This document shows, one piece after another, positions 19,691 to 30,557 of a stretch of DNA of 64,000 nucleotides; position 1 is the first letter of the stretch, and every line of letters begins with the position of its first letter. The DNA comes from Campylobacter vulpis. Its GTDB lineage: Bacteria; Campylobacterota; Campylobacteria; Campylobacterales; Campylobacteraceae. The translations under genes and the position numbers were made by a program. The stretch is from contig NZ_CP041617.1 in the NCBI RefSeq assembly GCF_014217995.1, forward strand, positions 1,581,027-1,645,026. Direction: 5' to 3'. The notes beneath the pieces were generated by a model, which was given only the letters and a program-made list of their open reading frames with translations, was not told where the DNA came from and ran no database searches.

Positions 19691-20233
19691 TTACTTTCCT
19701 TTTGCAAATGGCACACCAAAAAGCTCTAAAAGCTTTAGTGCCTCTTTATCATTTTGTGCGGTTGTAACGATAGAAATATTCATTCCGTGAGTGCGTAAGA
19801 TTTTATCATACTCTACCTCTGGAAACATTAATTGCTCATTAAGTCCAAAATTATAATTTCCTCTACCATCAAAACCATCACGACTTAGCCCCCTAAAATC
19901 TTTTACCCTTGGAAGAGCAATGGAAATCAGTTTATCTAAGAAAGCAAACATATTATCCTTTCTTAAAGTTACCATCACACCCACAGGAAAGCCCTCACGC
20001 ACCTTAAAACCAGCGACAGATTTTTTCGCTTTCGTAATCACAGCCCTTTGTCCAGCAATTAAGGAGATGGTATCCGCCACATTTTGCAATACTTTTTGAT
20101 CTTTAGCTAATTCTCCAGCACCCACACTAATCACAACCTTTTCAAGAGCAGGGACAAGCATAGGGTTTTTAATATCAAATTCCTTAATCAAAGCCGCTTT
20201 AATATCTTGACTATATTTTTCTTTTAATCTCAT
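19691..20233 (-). CDS. rplE: 50S ribosomal protein L5
   Basis: 5S rRNA-binding protein of 180 residues. Family stretches: [58 protein letters not shown] and the C-terminal [15 protein letters not shown]. Standard location between rplX and rpsN. Confidence 0.97.
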   Translation of the reverse strand: MRLKEKYSQDIKAALIKEFDIKNPMLVPALEKVVISVGAGELAKDQKVLQNVADTISLIAGQRAVITKAKKSVAGFKVREGFPVGVMVTLRKDNMFAFLDKLISIALPRVKDFRGLSRDGFDGRGNYNFGLNEQLMFPEVEYDKILRTHGMNISIVTTAQNDKEALKLLELFGVPFAKGK

Positions 20234-20241
20234 AGCCTCTC

Positions 20242-20469
20242 CTAAATTTTTGCCACATTAGAAATATCCATAGGCATTTCTTTATTAACGAAACCGCCAT
20301 TTGGATTTTTCTCACTCGGCTTAATAGCTTTTTTTGCAACTTTACAACCCTCAACAACAACCTTAAATGTTTTAGGATATACCGCTAAAACTTTACCCGT
20401 TTTACCCTTATCATCGCCTGTGATAATCTTAACGCTATCACCTTTTTTGATTTTTAATTTTACTGCCAT
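20242..20469 (-). CDS. rplX: 50S ribosomal protein L24
   Basis: Assembly initiator of the large subunit, 75 residues, shorter than E. coli L24 but usual in this group. It consists of the KOW domain [20 protein letters not shown] followed by a short tail. Start overlaps the last base of rplN. Confidence 0.95.
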   Translation of the reverse strand: MAVKLKIKKGDSVKIITGDDKGKTGKVLAVYPKTFKVVVEGCKVAKKAIKPSEKNPNGGFVNKEMPMDISNVAKI

Positions 20470-20837
20470 TATAATACCTCCGGTGCTAGTGAAACAATTT
20501 TCATAAAGCCACCATATCTAACTTCTCTGCCAACAGGTCCAAAGATACGCGTTCCCACAGGCTCTCTTTTGGCATCAAGTATAACAGCCGCATTTTCGTC
20601 AAAACGAATTAAAGAACCATTATCTCTATGAATTTCTTTCTTAGTTCTAACAATCACCGCTTTAACAACCTGACCTTTTTTCACTTTTCCATTAGGCAAA
20701 GCTTTCTTAACCGATGCAACAATCACATCACCTACGGTAGCATAGCGTCTTTTACTACCTCCTAAAACCTTAATACACATTAGCTCTTTTGCGCCGCTAT
20801 TATCAGCCACCGCAAGTCTTGTAAAACTTTGTATCAT
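20469..20837 (-). CDS. rplN: 50S ribosomal protein L14
   Basis: 122 residues. Starts [19 protein letters not shown] and carries [20 protein letters not shown] and the [20 protein letters not shown] end. It overlaps rpsQ by 4 bp (ATGA). Confidence 0.97.
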   Translation of the reverse strand: MIQSFTRLAVADNSGAKELMCIKVLGGSKRRYATVGDVIVASVKKALPNGKVKKGQVVKAVIVRTKKEIHRDNGSLIRFDENAAVILDAKREPVGTRIFGPVGREVRYGGFMKIVSLAPEVL

Positions 20838-21088
20838 GACTCAGCTCCTGCTATCAATACAGATTTTAAGCGAAATGACTTTCTTTTTGAGATAGGTCTA
20901 CATTCAACTGCTACAACCACATCTCCCACTTTAGATTCATTTCTTTCATCGTGAATTAAATATTTTTTAAAGCGTTTGACAATTTTTCTATATCTTGGAT
21001 GAACAACCTTTCTTTCTACCAAAATACTCGCTGTTTTCTCTCCAGCAATTTTCACAACAACGCCTTGAATTTCTCTTTTAAATGTCAT
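20834..21088 (-). CDS. rpsQ: 30S ribosomal protein S17
   Basis: 16S rRNA-binding OB-fold protein, 84 residues. It begins [20 protein letters not shown] and contains [19 protein letters not shown]. Order rpmC-rpsQ-rplN is standard. Confidence 0.96.
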   Translation of the reverse strand: MTFKREIQGVVVKIAGEKTASILVERKVVHPRYRKIVKRFKKYLIHDERNESKVGDVVVAVECRPISKRKSFRLKSVLIAGAES

Positions 21089-21097
21089 AATCCATCC

Positions 21098-21283
21098 TTA
21101 TCTTAAAGCGCTAATTGCTGTATTTATTCTAGCAATGTCTTTTTTAACTTGACTAATTTCTTTAGGATTAGTCAGCTGCATTGTTTTTAGCTTTTGTTTC
21201 AAGGTAAATAAAAGCAACTTTTTTTCTTTTAGCATAGCATTAAGCTCAGTGGCTGTTTTATCTTTAATCTCAGTATATTTCAT
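21098..21283 (-). CDS. rpmC: 50S ribosomal protein L29
   Basis: 61-residue two-helix protein at the exit tunnel. Starts [19 protein letters not shown] use ATG 21283, which overlaps the rplP end by 14 bp and is preceded by AGAGAG; the frame extends to 21304 without a better start. Confidence 0.94.
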   Translation of the reverse strand: MKYTEIKDKTATELNAMLKEKKLLLFTLKQKLKTMQLTNPKEISQVKKDIARINTAISALR

Positions 21284-21695
21284 TTTGACTCTCTCTTGTA
21301 ACAAACTTTGTCTTAAATGGCAATTTATGCATAGCTAAAGTTAGAGCTTGTCTAGCCATATCTTCGCTTACACCCGCCATTTCATAGATAATACGACCCG
21401 GCTTAATATTCATCACCCATTCCTCAACACTACCTTTACCTTTACCCATACGCGTTTCTAAAGGCTTTTTTGTTAAAGGCTTATCGGGAAAAACCCTAAT
21501 CCAAGTCTTACCTTGTCTTTTAACAAAACGCGTTAAAGCGATACGAGCAGCCTCTATTTGACGAGAATTAATACGCCCAGCTTCCGTTGCCTTTAAAGCA
21601 TACTCACCAAAAGTAAATTCTGTTCCTCTATTTGCGTAACCTCTGTTACGCCCCTTCATCATTTTACGATATTTTGTTCTTTTTGGCATTAACAT
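21270..21695 (-). CDS. rplP: 50S ribosomal protein L16
   Basis: 141 residues. Starts [19 protein letters not shown] and contains [19 protein letters not shown] and [13 protein letters not shown], conserved parts that contact the A-site tRNA. It lies two bases after rpsC. Confidence 0.97.
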   Translation of the reverse strand: MLMPKRTKYRKMMKGRNRGYANRGTEFTFGEYALKATEAGRINSRQIEAARIALTRFVKRQGKTWIRVFPDKPLTKKPLETRMGKGKGSVEEWVMNIKPGRIIYEMAGVSEDMARQALTLAMHKLPFKTKFVTRESQNEIY

Positions 21696-21697
21696 AG

Positions 21698-22399
21698 TTA
21701 TTTACCCCTTCTTGTGCGTCTTGGCTTTTTCGTAGGTGCATTTTCTTCATTTTTTTCTGCCTGAAAGCCCTTTTGTAAAACTTCACCTTTAAAAATCCAC
21801 ACTTTAACGCCTATATTTCCATAAGTTGTTCTTGCTTCTGCAAAACCATAATCAATTTTTGCTCTTAAAGTATGAAGCGGAACACGCCCTTCAAGATACC
21901 ATTCCGTCCTAGCCATTTCAGCTCCACCCAAACGACCAGAAACAGAAACTTTAATTCCTTTTGCTCCTGCTTTTTGTGCTCCTTGAATTACCTTTTTCAT
22001 CGCTCTTCTAAAGGCAATTCTTTTTTCAAGTTGAGTAGCTACACTTTCAGCGGCAAGTTGAGCTGAAGAACCTGCCTTTCTTTCTTCTTTAATGTTAATA
22101 TTGACATCTTTTTTGATCAAATCTTGCAATTCTTTTTTTAAAATATCAACATCACTTCCTTTTTTGCCAATAATAATACCCGGTCTCGCAGCCACAACGG
22201 TAACGCGAAGTTTTTTAGCTGTTCTTTCTACTAAAATTTGAGAAATTCCCGCATAATAAAGCTTTCTCTTTAAAAAAGCCCTGATTTTATAATCCTCGCC
22301 GATATTTTCTACCAAATTTGCCTTGGTAGGAAACCATCTTGACTCCCAGTTTCTATTAATTCCTAATCTTAGACCAATTGGATTTACTTTTTGTCCCAT
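21698..22399 (-). CDS. rpsC: 30S ribosomal protein S3
   Basis: mRNA-entry protein of 233 residues. Starts [20 protein letters not shown]; the KH domain has [20 protein letters not shown]; the S3 C-domain has [21 protein letters not shown] basic tail ([10 protein letters not shown]) closes it. Its ATG follows the rplV stop with no gap. Confidence 0.97.
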   Translation of the reverse strand: MGQKVNPIGLRLGINRNWESRWFPTKANLVENIGEDYKIRAFLKRKLYYAGISQILVERTAKKLRVTVVAARPGIIIGKKGSDVDILKKELQDLIKKDVNINIKEERKAGSSAQLAAESVATQLEKRIAFRRAMKKVIQGAQKAGAKGIKVSVSGRLGGAEMARTEWYLEGRVPLHTLRAKIDYGFAEARTTYGNIGVKVWIFKGEVLQKGFQAEKNEENAPTKKPRRTRRGK

Positions 22400-22804
22400 T
22401 TAGCTTTCCTTTTTTGCTGTTGCTTTTTTAGTGCTTGTGGTTTTTTTTGCTATTTTAGCTGGAGCTTTTTTCTCCTCATTTTTTACCTCAAGCTTTGCTA
22501 CCTCGACCATAATGTGAGAAGTAGGCTTTCTAATGCGACTTGCACTTCCTCTAGCACGCGGACGAAATCTCTTAAGAACCGCACCAGCATCAACACGACA
22601 GCTTTTTACCACAACCTCATTAGCCTCAAAGCCTCCATTTGCCACAGCACTTGATATAGCATTGGCAATATATTTAGCACCCTTATTTGGCATAAATTTC
22701 AAACTTGCCATAGCAAGTTCAGCATTCATACCCTGAACTTCTCTTGCAATGAGTCTTGCCTTAGTAGGAGATAATCTTATGAATTTAATCAATGCTTTAC
22801 TCAT
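22400..22804 (-). CDS. rplV: 50S ribosomal protein L22
   Basis: 134 residues. Core motif [19 protein letters not shown] at the start, then GANAxxR-like C-terminal hairpin [19 protein letters not shown] that lines the exit tunnel. A Lys/Ala-rich C-terminal extension ([20 protein letters not shown]) is typical of Campylobacter. Confidence 0.97.
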   Translation of the reverse strand: MSKALIKFIRLSPTKARLIAREVQGMNAELAMASLKFMPNKGAKYIANAISSAVANGGFEANEVVVKSCRVDAGAVLKRFRPRARGSASRIRKPTSHIMVEVAKLEVKNEEKKAPAKIAKKTTSTKKATAKKES

Positions 22805-22816
22805 ATCAACTCTCCC

Positions 22817-23098
22817 TTACTTACCAATTTTCTTTTGCACAGAGCCTTTATGACCCTTAAAAGTGCGTGTTGGCGCAAATTCGCCAAGCTTATATCCTAT
22901 ATGATTTTCCGTAATATAAACTGGGATAAAAACCTTGCCGTTATGAACATTAAAGGTTAGTCCTATCATATCAGGGATTATGGTGCTTCTACGCGACCAA
23001 GTTTTAATAGGTTTATTATCATTAGCCTTTTTTGCTGCGATGACTTTTTTCATTACATGGTCATCTACAAAAGGACCTTTTTTGAGTGATCTAGCCAT
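22817..23098 (-). CDS. rpsS: 30S ribosomal protein S19
   Basis: 93 residues. Starts [19 protein letters not shown] and contains [20 protein letters not shown] and [14 protein letters not shown]. One base separates it from rplB. Confidence 0.97.
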   Translation of the reverse strand: MARSLKKGPFVDDHVMKKVIAAKKANDNKPIKTWSRRSTIIPDMIGLTFNVHNGKVFIPVYITENHIGYKLGEFAPTRTFKGHKGSVQKKIGK

Positions 23099-23099
23099 C

Positions 23100-23930
23100 T
23101 TATTTTCCTTTTCTTCTTGAAATGATTAATTTATCACTAGCTTTTTTACGGCGAGTTTTCGCACCTTTAGTTGGTTTGCCCCAAGGCGTTACAGGATGAC
23201 GACCTGAATTTTTCTTACCCTCACCACCGCCGTGTGGGTGATCAACTGGGTTCATCGCCGAACCTCTTGTTTGAGGGCGTATCCCTCTATGACGATTGCG
23301 TCCTGCTTTACCTATGGTGATATTTGCCCATTCTTCATTACCAACTTCGCCTATACTAGCCATACATTCCGCTAAAACTTGTCTCATCTCACCACTAGCA
23401 AGCCTTAAAATGACATATTTTTCTTCTTTACCCATAAGTTGCGCATAAGCACCAGCTGAACGAATCATTTGACCGCCTTTACCCGGTTTTAATTCAACAT
23501 TATGCACGATAGTTCCCACAGGGATATTTTTAAGCTTCATTGCGTTGCCCGGCTTAATATCAAGCCCACTTTCTGCCGCCATAATTACATCACCAACATT
23601 TAAACCTCTTGGCTGTAAAATATATCTTTTCTCACCATCTTTGTAAGAAATCAAAGCAATACGACAATTTCTATATGGATCATATTCTATCGCTTCAACC
23701 TTACCCTCAATGCCAAATTTACGGCGTTTAAAGTCGATAATTCTATAAAACTTCTTTGCACCCGCTTCTTTATGGCGACTCGTAATGCGACCATAACTAT
23801 TACGCCCAGCGTGAGCTGGAAGTTTAATCAGTAATGAACGCACACTAGGCTTTGCTGTGATGTCCTGTGAGCTTACGCCCGTCATATATCTTCTACTTGG
23901 AGTATAAGGTTTATAAGTTTTAATCGCCAT
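23100..23930 (-). CDS. rplB: 50S ribosomal protein L2
   Basis: Peptidyl-transferase-centre protein, 276 residues from ATG 23930 ([16 protein letters not shown]), one base after the rplW stop. It carries GRNxxGRIT-type [16 protein letters not shown], and the signature [19 protein letters not shown] with the functionally important histidine. The upstream extension to 23945 lies inside rplW. Confidence 0.97.
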   Translation of the reverse strand: MAIKTYKPYTPSRRYMTGVSSQDITAKPSVRSLLIKLPAHAGRNSYGRITSRHKEAGAKKFYRIIDFKRRKFGIEGKVEAIEYDPYRNCRIALISYKDGEKRYILQPRGLNVGDVIMAAESGLDIKPGNAMKLKNIPVGTIVHNVELKPGKGGQMIRSAGAYAQLMGKEEKYVILRLASGEMRQVLAECMASIGEVGNEEWANITIGKAGRNRHRGIRPQTRGSAMNPVDHPHGGGEGKKNSGRHPVTPWGKPTKGAKTRRKKASDKLIISRRKGK

Positions 23931-23931
23931 C

Positions 23932-24213
23932 TTAAGCCTCCGCACTTTCTAAACTAACACCTTCTGGTAGCTTTACATAGAATTTTTTACAATCATTTCT
24001 TTGTCCCAAACGCCCTCTAAAACGCTTCACTTTTCCATTTATTTTTAAAGAATTGATGCTTTGAGGCGTTACACCAAAATATTCTTTTAACACAGCCTTT
24101 AAGCCCGTTTTTGTCATTTTAGGAGAGGTTTGAATCACAACCACACCAAGTTCTTGTAAATTGAGGCTTTTTTCCGTATAAAGTATTGTTTTTATATCCG
24201 TAATATCTGCCAT
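23932..24213 (-). CDS. rplW: 50S ribosomal protein L23
   Basis: 93-residue protein at the tunnel exit, docking site for trigger factor and SRP. Contains [20 protein letters not shown] and the [20 protein letters not shown] loop. Standard position between rplD and rplB. Confidence 0.95.
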   Translation of the reverse strand: MADITDIKTILYTEKSLNLQELGVVVIQTSPKMTKTGLKAVLKEYFGVTPQSINSLKINGKVKRFRGRLGQRNDCKKFYVKLPEGVSLESAEA

Positions 24214-24215
24214 AA

Positions 24216-24830
24216 TTATCCCTCTTTTGTAATTGATTCTAACGCTGATTTTTCTATAATCACAGCATTAAATACAGATACTAAATAAGCATTAACTTCC
24301 GTTACATCAACAACATAGCAATTTGCTAAATTTCTATATGCAAGAAGTGTCTTTTCATCTAGTAAATCTTTAACAATAAGTGCGTCTTTTACACCAAGCT
24401 TCTTAATAACCGCATTTGCGTCTTTTGTTTTACCACTTTCTATATTTAAAGAATCTGTCATAAAAAGGGTATTTTTAATCGCCTTATCGGCTAAAGCTCT
24501 CTCAAGTGCTAATCTCTTTTGCTTTTTATTAACCTTTTGAAAATAATTTTTTTCATTTTTAGGACCAAAAGCCACAGCACCGCCTACCCAAACATTCGTT
24601 CTAGTAGAACCTGCTCTTGCACCACCACGACCCTTTTGTCTCCAAGGCTTTTTACCCCCACCACTTACATCACTTCTACCCTTAGTATGTGCAGTATTTG
24701 CTCTTAAACTTGCAAGGTAAGATTTCACATACAAATAAAGATTATGTGGATTTACCTCAGCATATTTAGCGGGAAGTTCAAGCTCACCTGATTTTTCAAA
24801 CTTTTCGTTTAAAACAACGACCTTACTCAT
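24216..24830 (-). CDS. rplD: 50S ribosomal protein L4
   Basis: 204 residues. The conserved loop [20 protein letters not shown] reaches the exit tunnel; [20 protein letters not shown] follows. In E. coli L4 autoregulates the S10 operon; there is a leader hairpin at 25753-25767, but no evidence here that L4 uses it. Start overlaps rplC. Confidence 0.97.
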   Translation of the reverse strand: MSKVVVLNEKFEKSGELELPAKYAEVNPHNLYLYVKSYLASLRANTAHTKGRSDVSGGGKKPWRQKGRGGARAGSTRTNVWVGGAVAFGPKNEKNYFQKVNKKQKRLALERALADKAIKNTLFMTDSLNIESGKTKDANAVIKKLGVKDALIVKDLLDEKTLLAYRNLANCYVVDVTEVNAYLVSVFNAVIIEKSALESITKEG

Positions 24831-25405
24831 TTCGCAATCCTTACTCTACCCATAGCACCATTAAAACCCGGCACAGCACCTTTTAACACCAAAATTTTAT
24901 TCTCCGCATCATAAGATACAAGCTCGTTTTTAACGCTTATTTTTGTATTTCCGTATTGTCCAGCCATTTTCATACCCGGCTGCACACGACCTGGCCACTC
25001 TCTATTACCGATAGAGCCGTGTCTTCTATGAAATCTACTTCCGTGGCTTGCAGGTCCTCCACCAAAATTGTGTCTTTTCATCACACCGCTATAACCACGA
25101 CCCTTAGAATTAAAACTTACCTTTAGAATTTTTGCTTCGTTCAATGGACTTTCATCTAGGTCTCCAGCTTCTGTATTTGCAACTTCTAAAGTGGCAAATT
25201 TGTTAAATTCTGCTGACAAATTATATTTTTTCTGCATACCAGCAATACATTTATTATTTGCTTTTCCCTTAGAATAAGCAACCAAAGCCCTACCGCTCTC
25301 TTGCACTTCACAAACCTTAGCACCTACAACTCTAAGTAAGGTTACAGCTATGCTTGGATTACCTACGGTTCTACTCATTCCTATTTTTTCTACGATATAT
25401 TCCAT
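24827..25405 (-). CDS. rplC: 50S ribosomal protein L3
   Basis: 192 residues. Begins [20 protein letters not shown] and contains [19 protein letters not shown] and [20 protein letters not shown], the L3 signature. It is second gene of the S10 operon. Confidence 0.97.
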   Translation of the reverse strand: MEYIVEKIGMSRTVGNPSIAVTLLRVVGAKVCEVQESGRALVAYSKGKANNKCIAGMQKKYNLSAEFNKFATLEVANTEAGDLDESPLNEAKILKVSFNSKGRGYSGVMKRHNFGGGPASHGSRFHRRHGSIGNREWPGRVQPGMKMAGQYGNTKISVKNELVSYDAENKILVLKGAVPGFNGAMGRVRIAK

Positions 25406-25415
25406 ACTTTATCCT

Positions 25416-25727
25416 TTATTTTCCCATAGCTCTAACTTCAACGCTTACTTCTGGCGCTAAATCAAGCTTAGTTAAAGAATCAACCGTATCTGGAGTTGCT
25501 GCGACTATATCAAGCATACGCGCGTGAATTCTAATCTCAAATTGCTCACGAGAATCTTTGTTGATATGTGGGGATTTCAACACCGTGTAGCGTTTAATCT
25601 TTGTAGGCATAGGCACTGGACCTCTTATATCCGCACCTGTTCTTTTAACAGCTTCTACTATGGCTGCAACTGTTCTGTCTAGTACTCGATGGTCATAAGC
25701 CTTGAGCTTAAGCCTAATTCTTTCCAT
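25416..25727 (-). CDS. rpsJ: 30S ribosomal protein S10
   Basis: 103 residues; also NusE of antitermination complexes. Begins [20 protein letters not shown] and contains [19 protein letters not shown]. It is first gene of the ribosomal cluster, preceded by AAAGGAAA and the promoter and leader described next. Confidence 0.97.
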   Translation of the reverse strand: MERIRLKLKAYDHRVLDRTVAAIVEAVKRTGADIRGPVPMPTKIKRYTVLKSPHINKDSREQFEIRIHARMLDIVAATPDTVDSLTKLDLAPEVSVEVRAMGK

Positions 25728-25752
25728 AAATTTTCCTTTGTTTAAAGAACTC

Positions 25753-25767
25753 GTTAGTTTGACTAAC
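25753..25767 (-). promoter_or_regulatory. Leader hairpin upstream of rpsJ
   Basis: GTTAGT and ACTAAC form a perfect 6-bp stem with a 3-base loop in the predicted 5' leader, about 25 nt ahead of the rpsJ start codon. It is too short and lacks a U-run to be a terminator. A role in autoregulation is only a possibility. Confidence 0.45.
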
Positions 25768-25782
25768 TAAATAAAAATGGGA

Positions 25783-25811
25783 GTATAATAAAATCATTTT
25801 TCAAAAGTCAA
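25783..25811 (-). promoter_or_regulatory. Sigma-70 promoter of the S10-spc ribosomal cluster
   Basis: On the minus strand TTGACT (25806-25811) is followed after exactly 17 bp by TTATAC (25783-25788), an unusually complete -35/-10 pair for Campylobacter. Transcription would start near 25776, leaving a leader of about 50 nt before rpsJ. Confidence 0.72.
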
Positions 25812-25860
25812 GTAAATTGAGAATTTTTTGCTATTTTTTTCCTTTTATAAAGGATAAAAA

Positions 25861-26772
25861 TTAAATTTTATCTCCGCAAAATTCTTTCCATAATTCTTCT
25901 TTTGAGCCTATGTCAAATTCTTTTCCCTTATAGTAAAAATGAAGTCTTTGAGAGTGAAGCATTAGTCTTTTTGCGCCAGTAAGCTTAACCCTTTCCTCTT
26001 GACTTAATTTTCCATCTAAAATTTGCTCAACTTGCTCTTTCTTTAAACCATAAAGGGGTTCTCCTAAAATCTTATAGCCACTATGAAAAAGATGCAAACG
26101 AAGCTGATGTTGCCTACCTGTGAAAGGCTTACAAAGCACTAAACTAGCATTAAAATCAGGGTAAAATTTCACCCTTTCAAAAAAACTTAAAGCCCTCTTG
26201 CCTTGCGGAGAAATTTGCATTCTTGTTTTAACATCATCATAATTTTGCGTTAAAGCCATTGCTAAATCAACTTCAAATTCTTTTTTAGTCAAACCTTGTG
26301 TCAGTGCTAAATACTCCTTTTGAATTGCTCTTTTTTCAAACATAGCCTTAAATTCCACCTGTGATTTTTTAGTTTTAGCGACCAAAATAAGTCCACTTGT
26401 TTCCTTATCAAGTCTATGAGCTACGCAAGCCTCTCGTCCCCAAAGCTCCCAAATTTCATCACACAAACTATACGCACAATTGCGACCATTTGGATGACTT
26501 AAAATTCCACTTGGTTTTTCAAGCACGGCAAATTCTTCATTTTCATAAACGATTTTAACGCCTTTTGGAGCATTTTCATAAATGATTAATTCCACCACAC
26601 CTTGTAAAATTTCATTTTTTTTCTCTACCAAATTTCCATTACAAAAAAGTCTTTTTTTATCGATGAGTTTTTGAGCCTCATTTATGGGAATTTTTAAGCT
26701 TTGCATAAGAAATAAAAATGCCTTTTTTTCGGCATTTGAGGGATTTCTTAATTTAATTTTTTTATAAGGCAT
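25861..26772 (-). CDS. RluA-family ribosomal large-subunit pseudouridine synthase
   Basis: Isomerises uridine in 23S rRNA. 303 residues: an N-terminal S4-like domain (LKIPINEAQKLIDKKRLFCNG) and the catalytic domain with HRLDKETSGLILVAKT near residue 118, whose Asp is the nucleophile, then PFTGRQHQLRLHL. It resembles C. jejuni Cj0022c, which also neighbours purB; the S10 cluster of C. jejuni has a different synthase (Cj1709c) next to it, so which orthologue this is needs comparison. Divergent from purB with 74 bp between. Confidence 0.88.
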   Translation of the reverse strand: MPYKKIKLRNPSNAEKKAFLFLMQSLKIPINEAQKLIDKKRLFCNGNLVEKKNEILQGVVELIIYENAPKGVKIVYENEEFAVLEKPSGILSHPNGRNCAYSLCDEIWELWGREACVAHRLDKETSGLILVAKTKKSQVEFKAMFEKRAIQKEYLALTQGLTKKEFEVDLAMALTQNYDDVKTRMQISPQGKRALSFFERVKFYPDFNASLVLCKPFTGRQHQLRLHLFHSGYKILGEPLYGLKKEQVEQILDGKLSQEERVKLTGAKRLMLHSQRLHFYYKGKEFDIGSKEELWKEFCGDKI

Positions 26773-26846
26773 TTTTTAACCTTTTTTAAAATTTGCTTTG
26801 CTACAATTTCACTTTTTTTAATTATAACAAAAAAGGTTTATGAGCT

Positions 26847-28175
26847 ATGGTTGAAAGATACAGCAGAGAAATTATGGCTAAAAAATGGGATTTAAAAGCC
26901 AAATATGATGCTTGGCTTAAAGTAGAACTCGCCGCAGTTAAGGCGTGGAATAAACTTGGTCTTATCAATGATGAGGATTGTGAAAAAATTCAAAAAAACG
27001 CCAAATTTGATATTGCTAGAATTGATGAAATAGAAAAAACAACCAAACACGATGTCATCGCATTTTTGACAAGTGTAAGTGAAAGCTTAGGTGAAGAAAG
27101 TCGCTTTGTGCATTATGCGATGACAAGTTCTGATTGTATCGATACTGCGGTGGCTTTACAGATGAAAGAGAGTTTAGAGCTTATTTTAGAAGATATCGAG
27201 CTTTTACTAAAGGCTTTGAAAAAAAGAGCAAATGAGCATAAAAATACCTTGATGGTCGGCAGAAGCCACGGAATTCACGGAGAGCCAATTACTTTCGGAC
27301 TTGTTGTGGCGATTTGGTATGATGAAATTACACACGCTAAAGAACTTTTACTTCACGCTAAAGAAACCATAAGCTATGGTAAAATCAGCGGTGCTATGGG
27401 AAATTTAGCCCACGCCCCGCTTGAGTTTGAAGAAGAAATTTGCAAAAACTTAGGCTTAAAACCAGCCCCAATTTCCAATCAAATCATACAAAGAGACCGC
27501 TACGCACAAGTGCTTTCAGCCCTTGCTATTTTAGCGGCGAGTTGTGAGCAAATCGCAGTTGCAATAAGGCATTTTCAACGCACAGAAGTATATGAAGCAG
27601 AAGAATATTTTAGTGAGGGACAAAAAGGAAGCTCGGCTATGCCACATAAAAGAAACCCTGTGCTTAGTGAAAACATTACAGGACTTTGCAGAGTGTTACG
27701 CTCCTTTGTAACTCCAGCCCTTGAAAATGTCGCCCTATGGCACGAAAGAGACATCAGCCACTCAAGCGTGGAGCGTTTTATCCTGCCTGATGCTTTCATT
27801 ACAGCAGATTTTATGCTAATGCGTCTTACGAATTTAATAGAAAAACTCCTTGTTTATCCTCAAAATATGGTGAAAAATTTAAATCTCACAGGTGGGCTTG
27901 TCTTTTCACAACGCGTGCTTTTAGAACTTCCTTTTAAGGGTTTAAGCCGTGAGCAAGCCTATAAAATCGTTCAAAGAAACGCTATGAAAGTATGGAAAGA
28001 TTTGCAAGAGGGCAAAGCGGCATTAAATGATAAAAATGAAAGTTTATTTTTACTTGCCTTGCTTGATGATGAAGATTTGAGGACTAAGTTAAGTGAAGAA
28101 GATATACGCAAATGCTTTGATTATACATATTACACAAAAAATGTTGATGCAATTTTCAATAGGGTATTTAAATAA
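26847..28175 (+). CDS. purB: Adenylosuccinate lyase
   Basis: Cleaves adenylosuccinate and SAICAR in purine synthesis. 442 residues. The fumarase/aspartase signature GSSAMPHKRNP lies near residue 264; MVERYSREIMAKKW opens the protein and TSSDCIDTAVALQMK gives the active-site TS-D stretch. AAAAAGG stands upstream, and a TACAAT element near 26802 may be its promoter. nrdA follows after 12 bp. Confidence 0.95.
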   Translation: MVERYSREIMAKKWDLKAKYDAWLKVELAAVKAWNKLGLINDEDCEKIQKNAKFDIARIDEIEKTTKHDVIAFLTSVSESLGEESRFVHYAMTSSDCIDTAVALQMKESLELILEDIELLLKALKKRANEHKNTLMVGRSHGIHGEPITFGLVVAIWYDEITHAKELLLHAKETISYGKISGAMGNLAHAPLEFEEEICKNLGLKPAPISNQIIQRDRYAQVLSALAILAASCEQIAVAIRHFQRTEVYEAEEYFSEGQKGSSAMPHKRNPVLSENITGLCRVLRSFVTPALENVALWHERDISHSSVERFILPDAFITADFMLMRLTNLIEKLLVYPQNMVKNLNLTGGLVFSQRVLLELPFKGLSREQAYKIVQRNAMKVWKDLQEGKAALNDKNESLFLLALLDDEDLRTKLSEEDIRKCFDYTYYTKNVDAIFNRVFK

Positions 28176-28187
28176 AAAGGTAAATCA

Positions 28188-30557
28188 ATGAAAGTTATAA
28201 AAAGAAATGGTCGCACAGAAGAGCTTAATATCTCTAAAATCAAAAAATGCACTATGGACGCGGTTAAAAATCTCGAAGGCGTCAGTTTAAGCGAACTTGA
28301 GCTTGATGCAAAAATTCAATTTCGCGATGGCATTAGCACAGAGGAAATTCAAAAAACTCTTATTAAAACAGCAGTTGATAAAATCGATATCGATTGTCCT
28401 AACTGGACCTTTGTAGCAGCAAGGCTATTTTTATTTGACCTTTATAAAAAGGTTAATGGTATGAACCGCTACAATCATTTGCGTGAATATTTTGAAAGAG
28501 GCGAAAAAGAGGGGAGAATTCTACTAGGCTTAAAAGAAAAATACGACCTTGATGATTTAAATGATTATATTAAGCCTGAAAGAGATTTGCAATTTACCTA
28601 TCTTGGCATTAAAACCCTTTATGATAGATATTTGATAAAAAATTCTAAAGCAGAACCCATAGAACTCCCTCAGCAAATGTTTATGGCAATAGCGATGTTT
28701 TTGGCACAAAATGAATTTAATCCTCAAGAGTGGGCGAAGAAATTTTACGACCTCATCTCTAAATTTGAAATGATGTTAGCTACACCAACTCTTTCAAATG
28801 CTAGAACAACGCGTCATCAACTAAGCTCTTGTTATATAGGAAGCACGGCGGATAATATAGAGGGTATTTTTGATAGCTATCAAGAAATGGCTTTGCTTTC
28901 TAAATTTGGTGGCGGCATAGGCTGGGACTGGTCTAAAGTGCGTGCTATGGGTGGGAGCATAGATGGGCATAAAAATGCTGCGGGAGGCATTATCCCCTTT
29001 CTTAAAATCACAAATGATATCGCTGTGGCGGTAGATCAGCTTGGCACAAGAAAAGGAGCAATTGCTGTTTATATCGAGCCTTGGCATATGGATATTAACG
29101 ATTTTATTGATTTGCGTAAGAATTCTGGCGAGGAAAGACGTAGAGCACACGAACTTTTCCCAGCACTTTGGATTAATGATATTTTTATGAAAAGAATTAA
29201 AGCAAATGACAAATGGACACTTTTTGACCCTGCCGATACGCCTGATTTATGTGATTTATACGGGGAAGCCTTTGAAAAGCGTTATGAAGAATATGAAAAA
29301 GATGAAAATATCGTAAAAGAAATCATTGACGCGAAAGAATTATGGAAGAAAATTTTGCTCAATTATTTTGAGACGGGACTACCATTTTTATGCTTTAAAG
29401 ATAATGCTAATAAAGCTAATCCAAATTCTCACACAGGCATTATAAGAAGCTCAAATTTATGCACGGAAATTTTTCAAAATACAGAACCAAATTATTATCA
29501 AATCAAAGTCATTTTTGAAAATGGCGAAGAATTGCATTATGATGAAGAAGAAAAGATTGTAATTGACGGCGGATACGAAAAACCGGCTAGGAAAATTTCA
29601 ACCCTAGATAGCATTAATGGGCAAAAAGTTTTCATCGTAGAGAAATTTAAAAATGATGGAAAAACTGCCGTTTGTAATCTCGCTAGCATTAATCTTAGCA
29701 AAGTGCATACCAAAGAGGATTTGGCTAGAGTCGTGCCAATAGCAATTCGTATGCTTGATAATGTGATTGATTTAAATTTTTATCCACACATTAAGGTTAA
29801 AAATACAAATTTAAAATCCCGCTCCATAGGGCTTGGGGTAATGGGTGAAGCACAAATGTTAGCAGAAAATCGAATTTTTTGGGGCAGTGAAGAACACTTT
29901 AATAAAATTGATGAAATTATGGAGTGTCTTAGCTATGAAGCCATTTTAGCAAGCTCAAATTTAGCGATTGAAAAAGGCTCTTATCCTGATTTTAAAGGCT
30001 CAAAATGGAGTGAGGGAATTTTTCCTATCGATGTAGCAAGCGAAAAGGCTAAAGCCTTAACTCTAAGGGACGGGCTTTTTGCACAAAGTTCTTGCGACTG
30101 GGATAGATTACGCGAAAAGGTTAAAAAAGATGGTATGAGAAATGGCTACTTGATGGCGATTGCACCGACTTCAAGCATATCCATACTTGTTGGGACAACT
30201 CAAACTATAGAGCCTGTGTATAAACGCAAATGGTTTGAGCAAAACTTAAGCGGCATGATACCTGTTGTCGTGCCAAATTTAAATCTTGAAACTTGGCAAT
30301 ACTACACTCCCGCCTATGAACTTGATCAAAAAATTCTTGTTAAAGCTGCCGCCGTGCGTGGTAAATGGATAGATCAGGGGCAAAGCCTCAATATCTTTTT
30401 ATCCTTAGATAAAGCAAGCGGTGGGTATCTTAATGAAATTTATACTCTAGCGCACGAACTAGGAGTCAAATCGACCTATTATTTAAGAAGTGAAAGCCCA
30501 GATAGTGAAAAAATCAATGTTGCGGATAGAAGTATAGAATGCGAGGGCTGCCAATAG
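28188..30557 (+). CDS. nrdA: Ribonucleoside-diphosphate reductase alpha subunit, class Ia
   Basis: Makes deoxyribonucleotides with the NrdB radical subunit, which is not in the window. 789 residues. N-terminal ATP-cone (MKVIKRNGRTEELNISKIKK), active-site segments SSCYIGSTADNIEGI and SNLCTEIF, a Met-Ala-Pro-Thr region (YLMAIAPTSSISIL), and a C-terminal redox pair in ECEGCQ. It continues the purB transcription unit, as in C. jejuni Cj0023-Cj0024. It ends 6 bp from a convergent DUF1796-like gene. Confidence 0.95.
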   Translation: MKVIKRNGRTEELNISKIKKCTMDAVKNLEGVSLSELELDAKIQFRDGISTEEIQKTLIKTAVDKIDIDCPNWTFVAARLFLFDLYKKVNGMNRYNHLREYFERGEKEGRILLGLKEKYDLDDLNDYIKPERDLQFTYLGIKTLYDRYLIKNSKAEPIELPQQMFMAIAMFLAQNEFNPQEWAKKFYDLISKFEMMLATPTLSNARTTRHQLSSCYIGSTADNIEGIFDSYQEMALLSKFGGGIGWDWSKVRAMGGSIDGHKNAAGGIIPFLKITNDIAVAVDQLGTRKGAIAVYIEPWHMDINDFIDLRKNSGEERRRAHELFPALWINDIFMKRIKANDKWTLFDPADTPDLCDLYGEAFEKRYEEYEKDENIVKEIIDAKELWKKILLNYFETGLPFLCFKDNANKANPNSHTGIIRSSNLCTEIFQNTEPNYYQIKVIFENGEELHYDEEEKIVIDGGYEKPARKISTLDSINGQKVFIVEKFKNDGKTAVCNLASINLSKVHTKEDLARVVPIAIRMLDNVIDLNFYPHIKVKNTNLKSRSIGLGVMGEAQMLAENRIFWGSEEHFNKIDEIMECLSYEAILASSNLAIEKGSYPDFKGSKWSEGIFPIDVASEKAKALTLRDGLFAQSSCDWDRLREKVKKDGMRNGYLMAIAPTSSISILVGTTQTIEPVYKRKWFEQNLSGMIPVVVPNLNLETWQYYTPAYELDQKILVKAAAVRGKWIDQGQSLNIFLSLDKASGGYLNEIYTLAHELGVKSTYYLRSESPDSEKINVADRSIECEGCQ

